NCBI GenBank assembly: GCA_021826035.1
Contig: JAKBBE010000062.1
Location: 1 to 14,323, forward strand
Source: Pseudomonadota bacterium
GTDB taxonomy: Bacteria > Pseudomonadota > Gammaproteobacteria > Steroidobacterales > Steroidobacteraceae
DNA: 14,323 bases
Reading direction: 5' to 3'
Shown: one piece after another, positions 8,369 through 14,323 of the stretch
How positions within the stretch are numbered: position 1 is the stretch's first letter
How the letters are laid out: the number at the start of each line of letters is the position of its first letter
Program-made: the position numbers and the translations under genes
Notes under the pieces: model-generated
What the model saw: only the letters and a program-made list of their open reading frames with translations
Database searches by the model: none
What the model was told of the DNA's origin: nothing

Positions 8369-8926
8369 TCAGTAGGTGGGAGGCGTCACCGCGCTGACGA
8401 TGACCGCCTTGGATTTGCCCACGTTTCGAAAGCGATGCGGATGAATGCTGTCGAAGTAATAGGCATCGCCTTTGTTGAGTATCTGCGACTGGGTTCCTAC
8501 GGTGACCTCGATTTCCCCGCTCAGCACGAACCCTGCCTCCTGCGCCTTGTGCGAGAGGCCGACCTGTCCGGTGTCGGCGCCGACTTCGTAGGTCTCATAC
8601 ATCATGAGGATCTGCCGGTCGGGATGATTTCCCCCGACCATGAGATAGGAGATGGAGTGTTCCTCGCCGATCTCCAGCAGTTGCTCGTGCGAGTAGAAGG
8701 GCGAATACGGAACACTCGGCTCGATTCCGTGTAAAAACCCGGTCAGTGTCGTGCCTAGTGCATCGGCAATGGCGGCCAGGGTATCTATGGTGGGACTCGT
8801 GCGGTCCCTCTCGATCAGCGAAATCGTTGCATGTGATATCCCTGAGCGGGAAGCGAGTTCGCGCACCGACAAATTGCGTCGGGCGCGCAGCTCCTTCACG
8901 TGACGACCAATTCGCGGCATGGACAT
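8369..8926 (-). CDS. XRE-family transcriptional regulator with C-terminal cupin domain
   Basis: DNA-binding regulator of the PuuR-like HTH-cupin type, 185 residues. The helix-turn-helix lies at about residues 7-62 (recognition part RELASRSGISHATISLIERD, 22-41). The cupin_2 sensor fold lies at about 108-183, with HKAQEAGFVLSGEIEVTVG and GDAYYFDSIHPHRFRN; His126, Glu130 and His164 are candidate ligand or metal residues. The frame extends to an ATG at 9088, but those 54 extra residues have no similarity to the family, and a good promoter (8954-8983) lies inside them. ATG at 8926 is therefore chosen; ATG at 8920, two codons later, is equally plausible (GTGAG 6 nt before it). It is divergent to the dehydrogenase gene and codirectional with the amidase and NCS1 genes, so it is the likely local regulator, binding a pathway metabolite through the cupin. 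Repressor or activator cannot be told. Confidence 0.92.
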   Translation of the reverse strand: MSMPRIGRHVKELRARRNLSVRELASRSGISHATISLIERDRTSPTIDTLAAIADALGTTLTGFLHGIEPSVPYSPFYSHEQLLEIGEEHSISYLMVGGNHPDRQILMMYETYEVGADTGQVGLSHKAQEAGFVLSGEIEVTVGTQSQILNKGDAYYFDSIHPHRFRNVGKSKAVIVSAVTPPTY

Positions 8927-8953
8927 CTCACGCAGGGAAAAAGTGAGGTGGTA

Positions 8954-8983
8954 ACTATACTGAACACATCGATCCTCGGTCAA
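8954..8983 (-). promoter_or_regulatory. Sigma70-type promoter of the XRE-cupin regulator gene
   Basis: On the minus strand TTGACC (8978-8983) and TATAGT (8954-8959) are separated by 18 nt. Transcription would begin near 8946, giving a leader of about 20 nt to ATG 8926. This supports the short start for the regulator. The CTCAC/GTGAG pair at 8927-8947 overlaps the predicted transcription start, a position suited to autoregulation. Confidence 0.65.
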
Positions 8984-9102
8984 TTCTGCCGACCCGACTC
9001 CACGTGTCGTAAACAAGTCGTCGCCACGCGCGTATCCGGCTCGTGAATGCCCATCACCATGGTTCGGGGCGCTGTGCCGTCTGGGCAACGAGGATAGTTT
9101 AC

Positions 9103-9130
9103 TTGACGCTCACCGTGAGCGGACTAGTAC
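9103..9130 (+). promoter_or_regulatory. Predicted promoter of the HisD-like dehydrogenase/receptor operon
   Basis: TTGACG (9103-9108) is followed after 16 nt by TAGTAC (9125-9130). The -35 is good and the -10 weak. The leader to the dehydrogenase ATG would be about 60 nt. A perfect palindrome fills most of the spacer, so a bound protein would block RNA polymerase. Confidence 0.4.
9107..9121. promoter_or_regulatory. 15-bp palindrome, candidate operator
   Basis: CGCTCAC-C-GTGAGCG has 7-bp perfect arms around one central base, between the -35 and -10 of the predicted dehydrogenase promoter. The size and symmetry suit a dimeric XRE-type regulator such as the one encoded divergently. Related CTCAC/GTGAG half-sites occur at 8927-8931 and 8943-8947, and a shorter version at 8267-8275. 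Confidence 0.55.
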
Positions 9131-9199
9131 CGGCGATGGCTCGTACCTAGACTCGCTCCGCTCTCACGCGAAGTCTCCACGAGGATCCAAGGCGGCCAT

Positions 9200-10474
9200 A
9201 TGAAATCCGTCCAGTCGAAGGTCGAGTACCTGAAGGCGCCGAACGGCGTTCACGAAAAGGAAATGGGAGAAATTGAGGCCGCAGTGCGGGAGATCATCCG
9301 TGCGGTCAGGCAGAGCGGTGACGATGCAGTCCGGCAGTATTCCCGGGCGTTCGATCGCTACGAGGGCTCCGCGCTAGAGTATTCCAAGGCCGAGCGCGAG
9401 GCGGCGGTAGCCAGTCTCGATAAGCAGACGCGGGCGGACACTGAATTCGCAATCGCGCGTGTCGGGGCGTTTGCCAAGGCGCAGCTCGGAACCATGCTGC
9501 CGCTCGAATTCGAGGAGATTCCCGGTGTTCACCTCGGGCATCGGGTCATCCCGATCGAGCGGATCGGCGCCTATGTTCCCGGTGGGCGATATCCGCTCCT
9601 GTCCGCGCCGATCATGAGTCTGGTGCCCGCCAAGGTGGCCGGCTGTGACGAGGTGATTGCCTGTCTGCCTCCCAATGCGCATGTCGCGATGGTGGCCGGA
9701 TGCCACCTTTCCGGGGCGGATCGCATTTTCCGCGTCGGTGGCGCTCAGGCAGTGGCGGCGATGGCCTATGGAACGCAGACCATTCCAGCGGTGGACAAGA
9801 TCGTCGGGCCGGGTAACGCATACGTCAATGAGGCAAAGCGGCAGGTGTTCGGCGCCGTTGGCATAGATCAGCTGGCGGGGCCTAGCGAGATATTCATTGT
9901 CGCCGATGACAGCGCAGACCCGCAGATCGTCGCGACCGATCTGCTGGCGCAGGCGGAGCATGACGTACACACGCGAGTCGGTCTCATCACAACGGATCGC
10001 GCGCTGGCGGAAGCGACGCTCAAGGAGGTGGAGCGACAGCTCACCACGCTGCCCACTGCGGGTGTCGCAGGTGTCGCATGGCGCAACGCGGGGGAAATCG
10101 TGGTGTGTCCGGATGAGGCGACGATGATCGAGTACTCGGACTACGTCGCGGCGGAGCACCTGCAGGTGCACACGCACGCTCCTCACGCAACGGCGCGACG
10201 TCTGCGCAATTACGGTTCGCTGTTCATCGGGCAGCGTGCGAGCGTGGTCTATTCGGACAAGTGCTGCGGAACGAATCATACGCTGCCGACGATGCGAGCC
10301 GCCCGCTACACCGGCGGATTGTGGGTGGGATCGTACGTCAAGGTATGCACGCATCAGTGGCTGGACCGGGCCGGCGTCGAGGCGGTCGCGGCCACGGCGA
10401 TTCGCCAGAGTGCGACCGAGGGCATGGAAGGTCATCGTCGAGCGGCAGCCATACGCCTGGATCGGCACCTCTGA
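9200..10474 (+). CDS. Histidinol dehydrogenase-like alcohol dehydrogenase (catabolic HisD paralogue, HpsN-type)
   Basis: NAD-dependent, zinc-binding dehydrogenase of the HisD superfamily, 424 residues. HisD oxidises a primary alcohol to a carboxylic acid in two steps; HpsN, a paralogue, does this to dihydroxypropanesulfonate. Catalytic positions match HisD: zinc ligands Gln251, His254 (QAEHD), Asp353 and His412; base pair Glu319-His320 (AEHLQVH); His360 (GTNHTLPT); Glu407. However, it has YVPGGRYPL (125-133) where biosynthetic HisD usually has YVPGGTAPL, and DKCCGTNHTLPT rather than the GDYxxGxNHxLPT form, both as I recall for the paralogue class. No other histidine gene is nearby. ATG at 9200 has AAGG 7 nt upstream. 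The receptor gene follows after 58 nt. A role in degrading an imported alcohol, or one produced by the amidase, is inferred. Automatic annotation may read histidinol or sulfopropanediol dehydrogenase. Confidence 0.88.
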   Translation: MKSVQSKVEYLKAPNGVHEKEMGEIEAAVREIIRAVRQSGDDAVRQYSRAFDRYEGSALEYSKAEREAAVASLDKQTRADTEFAIARVGAFAKAQLGTMLPLEFEEIPGVHLGHRVIPIERIGAYVPGGRYPLLSAPIMSLVPAKVAGCDEVIACLPPNAHVAMVAGCHLSGADRIFRVGGAQAVAAMAYGTQTIPAVDKIVGPGNAYVNEAKRQVFGAVGIDQLAGPSEIFIVADDSADPQIVATDLLAQAEHDVHTRVGLITTDRALAEATLKEVERQLTTLPTAGVAGVAWRNAGEIVVCPDEATMIEYSDYVAAEHLQVHTHAPHATARRLRNYGSLFIGQRASVVYSDKCCGTNHTLPTMRAARYTGGLWVGSYVKVCTHQWLDRAGVEAVAATAIRQSATEGMEGHRRAAAIRLDRHL

Positions 10475-10532
10475 GGCCGACTGTCACGGCGAGCGCAGCA
10501 AGCGGACACCAATACAATTCGGGGGGTAGAGA

Positions 10533-13334
10533 ATGAACGCGAAAGTCTATTACGCTGTGACGGCGATATTGGGCGGTGTATCCGTTGGCGCTTATGCGCC
10601 ACGGGCGACTGCCGGGAGCTCAAGCGCCGTCGTAGCATCCGTGCCCGCCACCGTCGCGAGCACGACGCCGTCCGGCGCGAGCCCGCAAAGCGGTGAGGGT
10701 GTCTCCCAGGGCTTGGCCGAGGTGGTCGTGACCGCGACACGGCATAGCCGCAACATCCAAGAGGTGCCGATCACGATGCAGGCCCTCACCGGACGCGCGC
10801 TCAGGCAGCTGCATATTACTTCGTTCGAGGATTACGTCCGGATGCTGCCGAATCTTACGTCGGCAGACAATGGACCGGGCCAGAACGAGATCTTCATGCG
10901 CGGCGTCTCAGCGGGATCTCAGGCCACCCAGTCGAGCGGTATCGTAGGCTTCTGGCCGAACGTAGCGGTATACCTGGATAACCAGTCGGTGCAGCTCCCC
11001 GGGCAGAACATGGACATCTATGCGGTTGACATGAATCGCATCGAGGTGCTGGAGGGGCCGCAGGGCACATTGTTCGGTTCAGGCGCTGAGGCGGGTGCGA
11101 TCCGCTATATCACCAACAAACCGAAACTTGACGTGGTAGAGGGAAGCGCAACGGGGGATTATGGCGTTACTGCTCATGGTGACCCGAACACCGCCGTCAC
11201 GGGGGTTTTGAACCTCCCGCTGATTCCGCATCACTTCGCCATGCGATTCGTCGCGTATAACGATCGGCAGGGCGGGTACATCAATAACGTGCCGGGGACC
11301 TTCACCCGGCGCAACACGGACCTCGGCATTCACTACGCGAACTTCCCGGCTGTGAACGGACAGTGCCCAGATGGGCTGCCGAACAGCGGGTACTGTGTGC
11401 CGCCGGGTAGTCCGATCGCCAATAACGTGAACCTGGTCCGCAACCACATGAATCCGGTGACCTACCAGGGAGGGCGGATCGAGGCGCTATACCGGTTCAA
11501 TGACGACTGGAATCTGCTGGTCACGCAGCTCTATCAGAACCTGGACGCCGAGGGAGTGTTCTACGAGTTCCCGAATGCCCCCGACGGGGCCAAGCTGAAC
11601 CCCCTCGAGGTCGTGGTGTTCACTCCGACATACCACACCGACCGGGACTCGAACACCGCCTGGACATTGAAGGGAAAGGCCGGTCCCCTCAGCCTGATTT
11701 ATACCGGTGGACTGCTGACCCGGAATCTGGATACCCAGGCGGACTACACCAACTATGCGCGCGGCGTGTACGGCGATTACTACCAGTGCTTCGGGCCGGG
11801 TTCAGGTGGCAACAACAGTCTGGCGCCGACGTGCTTCTCGCCGGTCGGTCCGGTGAAGGAGAGTCTGCGGAACCGGGTTACCCAGAACGAGCTGCGTGTG
11901 CAGACGCCGGACAGTTGGCGTCTGCGCGGGATCGTGGGATTGTATGAGGAAGATAACGTCATCCGCGAGCGGACGGCGTATTACAACGAGACGGTGCCCG
12001 CGTGTACCTCGAACGGCGCGCCCGGGACGCCAGGAAATTCGGGTTGCTTGTCGATCGCCGGAACGTTCCCGGGGACTTCCGCCCAGAACCCCGGTCTGCA
12101 GGGTCCGGGAGTCGACTTCGACAGCGATGCCCGACGGGAGACGAAGCAGATCGCGGAATTCGCCTCGGTGAGCTTCGATCTGACGCGTGAACTGACGCTT
12201 ACCGCAGGCGTGCGGCATTTTCTGTTCCAGAACAGTCTGACTGGCAATACGCTCAGCGCGTTTGGATGTTTCGAGGCGGGAGCGCCACCCACCGGGTGCC
12301 ATAACCCGGCGTTCTCGACCAATCTGACCGCTCAGAACCTGCGCGACACCGAGCAGGGCTGGCGCTCACAGGCGAACCTTTCCTGGCATGTCAATCCGCT
12401 GTTGTTCGGTCATCATCAGCACATCCTGACGTACATGACGTTCTCGCAGGGGTTCCGGCCAGGTGGGTTTAATCAGAACAGCGGGGCGCCGCACGGACCT
12501 GGCCCGGACGGACAGCCGCAGTACATCATCCCGCGTGCCTACCATCCGGATACATTGAACAATTATGAGGTGGGCTGGAAGACGGATTGGCATCTGCTGA
12601 ACCGTTATTTTCAGTGGAATACGGCGTTCTACCGCGAGGATTGGAAGAATGTGCAGATCGCGTTCTTCGACCCCGGGTTTACCGGCACCGTATTCTTCGA
12701 TGCGAACGGCCAGAATTTCCGCATCAACGGTGCGGAGACTTCGTTCATTGCGCAGATCTGGCGGGGCCTGAAATTCCAGGCGTCCGGTGCGTGGAACAGC
12801 AGTGAGCAAACAAATTCGCCCGTGTTCATCGACAACAATCCGGCCAGCGTCAATTACGGCAAGCCGATCACGGAGCTGTGCAGTTCAAGCGGTACGAACT
12901 GCAGTGCGCTCATAAACCCGTTCGGGCCGCGTGGCGCCCCGACCGCGGATTCGCCGCCGGTGCGGTTCACGTTCTTGCTGAGCTACGATTTCCCGATCGA
13001 CACTGCTTACTATTTCCGCTCACTCAACGGGGCGGTGGGACACCTGCAGGTCGGCGTGCAGCATCAGGGGCACTCCTTCACGCAGGCGGGATCGAACCCA
13101 CCGTTTGTTCCAGGAGTGACGGTGGGAACAGCGCGCATCCGGTTCGTAGATCCGGCCTACACGACGCTCGAGGCCTCTGCCGGAGTGTCCAAGGGACACT
13201 GGTCGTTCAGTGTATATGGCCAGAATCTCACGAATTCGAATGTGAGTGTGTTCACCAGCACGGACCAGTTCATCGTGGCGCAGACGCCATTGAGGCCGCG
13301 CGTCATCGGCGCGAGGTTCGGATATACGTTCTAG
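10533..13334 (+). CDS. TonB-dependent outer-membrane receptor
   Basis: Outer-membrane beta-barrel receptor for energised uptake, 933 residues. A signal peptide spans about residues 1-27 (cleavage near ATA/G). A Ser/Ala/Thr-rich stretch leads to a TonB-box-like AEVVVTATR (62-70). The plug domain covers about 72-200, with the motif IEVLEGPQGTLFGSGAEAGAIRYITNKP split around 170-197. The barrel runs from about 205 to the C-terminal YTF, ending in Phe as outer-membrane barrels do. There is no N-terminal secretin-like signalling domain, so FecI/FecR-type regulation is not expected. All ten cysteines fall in five close pairs (278/288, 419/434, 491/505, 579/589, 783/790). GGGGGG stands 6 nt before the ATG. 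It lies 58 nt after the dehydrogenase gene on the same strand, so it probably imports the substrate of this locus. The ligand is unknown; a siderophore role is not suggested by the neighbours. Confidence 0.93.
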   Translation: MNAKVYYAVTAILGGVSVGAYAPRATAGSSSAVVASVPATVASTTPSGASPQSGEGVSQGLAEVVVTATRHSRNIQEVPITMQALTGRALRQLHITSFEDYVRMLPNLTSADNGPGQNEIFMRGVSAGSQATQSSGIVGFWPNVAVYLDNQSVQLPGQNMDIYAVDMNRIEVLEGPQGTLFGSGAEAGAIRYITNKPKLDVVEGSATGDYGVTAHGDPNTAVTGVLNLPLIPHHFAMRFVAYNDRQGGYINNVPGTFTRRNTDLGIHYANFPAVNGQCPDGLPNSGYCVPPGSPIANNVNLVRNHMNPVTYQGGRIEALYRFNDDWNLLVTQLYQNLDAEGVFYEFPNAPDGAKLNPLEVVVFTPTYHTDRDSNTAWTLKGKAGPLSLIYTGGLLTRNLDTQADYTNYARGVYGDYYQCFGPGSGGNNSLAPTCFSPVGPVKESLRNRVTQNELRVQTPDSWRLRGIVGLYEEDNVIRERTAYYNETVPACTSNGAPGTPGNSGCLSIAGTFPGTSAQNPGLQGPGVDFDSDARRETKQIAEFASVSFDLTRELTLTAGVRHFLFQNSLTGNTLSAFGCFEAGAPPTGCHNPAFSTNLTAQNLRDTEQGWRSQANLSWHVNPLLFGHHQHILTYMTFSQGFRPGGFNQNSGAPHGPGPDGQPQYIIPRAYHPDTLNNYEVGWKTDWHLLNRYFQWNTAFYREDWKNVQIAFFDPGFTGTVFFDANGQNFRINGAETSFIAQIWRGLKFQASGAWNSSEQTNSPVFIDNNPASVNYGKPITELCSSSGTNCSALINPFGPRGAPTADSPPVRFTFLLSYDFPIDTAYYFRSLNGAVGHLQVGVQHQGHSFTQAGSNPPFVPGVTVGTARIRFVDPAYTTLEASAGVSKGHWSFSVYGQNLTNSNVSVFTSTDQFIVAQTPLRPRVIGARFGYTF

Positions 13335-13359
13335 TTCGCCGCGCAGGTGTCGATGAATC

Positions 13360-13394
13360 GTGGGGCGGCCGCCGCTGACGGGCGGCCGCCCCAC
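13360..13394. terminator. Strong hairpin between convergent genes, probable bidirectional terminator
   Basis: Perfect 14-bp inverted repeat, GTGGGGCGGCCGCC and its complement, around a 7-nt loop (13374-13380). It lies 25 nt after the receptor stop and 17 nt after the stop of the convergent phosphoglucomutase gene. Neither side has a run of T after the stem, so termination would rely on the very stable stem or on Rho. Each arm also contains the 10-bp palindrome GGCGGCCGCC (13364-13373 and 13381-13390). Confidence 0.7.
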
Positions 13395-13411
13395 TGTGAC
13401 ACAGCACGTGC

Positions 13412-14323
13412 TCAGCAGCGCTGGACCAGGGCGCGGTTCACGATCCGTTCGGCGTCGCGAACCACGTTTTCGAGGTGCTCCGTGCCCTGGAAGCTCTCGG
13501 CATAGATTTTGTAGAGATTCTCGGTACCCGACGGTCGCGCCGCGAACCAGCCGCTGCGTGCGATGACCTTCAGACCGCCGATCGAAGCGCCGTTTCCAGG
13601 CGCCTGCGCCAGCCTGTCAATGATCGGTTCTCCGGCGAGCGTGGTCTCCGTGACTGCCTGAGGAGCGAGTTTGGCGAGAGCGGCCCTTTCTCGCGCCGCG
13701 GCCGGTACGTCGATCCGGGTGTAGTGGGGTGTGCCGAGGGTCTCGGCCAGTCTGAGGTAGTGCTCACCGGGGTCCTTGCCGGTCACCGCGGTGATCTCCG
13801 CAGCCAGCAAATCCATGACGGGTCCGTCCTTGTCCGTCGTCCAGGCAGCCCCATCCTGTTGCAGCAGGCTGGCGCCTGCGCTTTCCTCGCCACCGAAACA
13901 CAGGGAGCCCTCGAGCAGTCCCTCTGCGAACCATTTGAAGCCGACCGGTACCTCATAGAGCCGGCCTCCGAGGTGGGCGACGACTCTATCGATCAGGCTG
14001 CTGCTGACGACGGTCTTGCCGACGGGTGTGCCGGGCCGCCAGCGGGGACGGTGGGTGAGCAGATAGTCGATCGCGACGGCGAGGAAGTGATTGGGGTTCA
14101 TCAGACCCATCGCGGGCGTCACGATACCGTGCCGGTCGGAGTCTGGGTCGTTGCCGAATGCGAGTCGGAAGCGATCCTTGAGCGCGACGAGCCGGGCCAT
14201 CGCATAAGGGCTGGAGCAGTCCATGCGGATTTTGCCGTCGTGATCGAGCGTCATGAAGGCGAATTGTGGATCGACTGAACGGTTAACCACTTCGATGTCG
14301 AGGCCATAGCGCTCGTTGATCGG
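13412..14323 (-). CDS. pgm: Alpha-D-phosphoglucomutase, C-terminal part (5' end outside window)
   Basis: Interconverts glucose 1-phosphate and glucose 6-phosphate in the cytoplasm. 303 codons are visible, matching the C-terminal 55% of the E. coli-type Pgm of about 546 residues. The reading frame continues to the right window edge ([18 protein letters not shown]), so a GTG at 14290 that could be taken as a start is internal. Visible motifs are the Mg-binding loop DPDSDRHG, the sugar-recognition loop GGEESAGAS and the phosphate-binding loop [16 protein letters not shown] near the C-terminus; the catalytic Ser region lies outside. [14 protein letters not shown] and [13 protein letters not shown] also follow the E. 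coli type. It converges with the receptor gene and is separated from it by a hairpin, so it is likely a separate housekeeping gene and not part of the catabolic locus. Confidence 0.95.
   Translation of the reverse strand, partial: PINERYGLDIEVVNRSVDPQFAFMTLDHDGKIRMDCSSPYAMARLVALKDRFRLAFGNDPDSDRHGIVTPAMGLMNPNHFLAVAIDYLLTHRPRWRPGTPVGKTVVSSSLIDRVVAHLGGRLYEVPVGFKWFAEGLLEGSLCFGGEESAGASLLQQDGAAWTTDKDGPVMDLLAAEITAVTGKDPGEHYLRLAETLGTPHYTRIDVPAAARERAALAKLAPQAVTETTLAGEPIIDRLAQAPGNGASIGGLKVIARSGWFAARPSGTENLYKIYAESFQGTEHLENVVRDAERIVNRALVQRC

Noticed and set aside
8927..9088. 54-residue N-terminal extension of the XRE-cupin regulator from ATG 9088
   Set aside because: It contains the TTGACC-N18-TATAGT promoter and no family-like sequence; the HTH domain starts directly after ATG 8926.
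9374..10468. Minus-strand open frame of 364 codons opposite the dehydrogenase gene
   Set aside because: Arg/His/Asp-rich, no recognisable domain and no credible start signal. It mirrors the well-conserved HisD-like coding frame.
9200..10474. Histidine biosynthesis hisD
   Set aside because: No hisG, hisC or hisB neighbours, an adjacent catabolic-type regulator and receptor, and paralogue-type substrate loops.
1..14323. Mobile elements, CRISPR arrays, tRNA or rRNA genes
   Set aside because: No transposase or integrase motif, no regularly spaced repeats and no tRNA-like cloverleaf were recognised in the read-through.

Overview
The window is GC-rich DNA from a Gram-negative bacterium. A TonB-dependent outer-membrane receptor, a periplasmic HlyD-type adaptor and an E. 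coli-type phosphoglucomutase together suggest a proteobacterium, perhaps a gammaproteobacterium; the exact lineage is inference. No tRNA, rRNA, CRISPR array, transposase or integrase was seen.

Positions 1-4239 (minus strand) hold an ABC export operon transcribed in the order ATPase, FtsX/MacB-type permease, HlyD-family adaptor. The adaptor runs off the left edge. The permease and adaptor both start at TTG codons and are tightly packed: the permease start overlaps the ATPase stop, and the adaptor starts 3 nt after the permease stop. Upstream lies a 517-nt non-coding stretch with clustered short palindromes and a TATAAT-like element.

Positions 4757-13334 look like one catabolic locus. On the minus strand are an NCS1-family nucleobase-type permease, an amidase-signature hydrolase and an XRE-cupin regulator. 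Divergently, on the plus strand, are a histidinol-dehydrogenase-like enzyme and a TonB-dependent receptor. The regulator/dehydrogenase divergent region has a good sigma70-type promoter for the regulator and a 15-bp palindrome inside the predicted dehydrogenase promoter. My model is that the receptor brings a solute across the outer membrane, the NCS1 permease takes it (or a product) across the inner membrane, the amidase hydrolyses an amide bond and the HisD-like enzyme oxidises an alcohol to an acid, under substrate-sensing control by the XRE-cupin protein. The substrate is unknown. No other his genes are present, so histidine biosynthesis is unlikely.

A perfect 14-bp-stem hairpin separates the receptor gene from a convergent, right-truncated phosphoglucomutase gene, probably housekeeping. 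The most unusual points are an oxyanion-loop Gly-to-Glu change and an in-frame 18-bp duplication in the amidase, five close cysteine pairs in the receptor, and the palindrome with related half-sites that may define a regulon.
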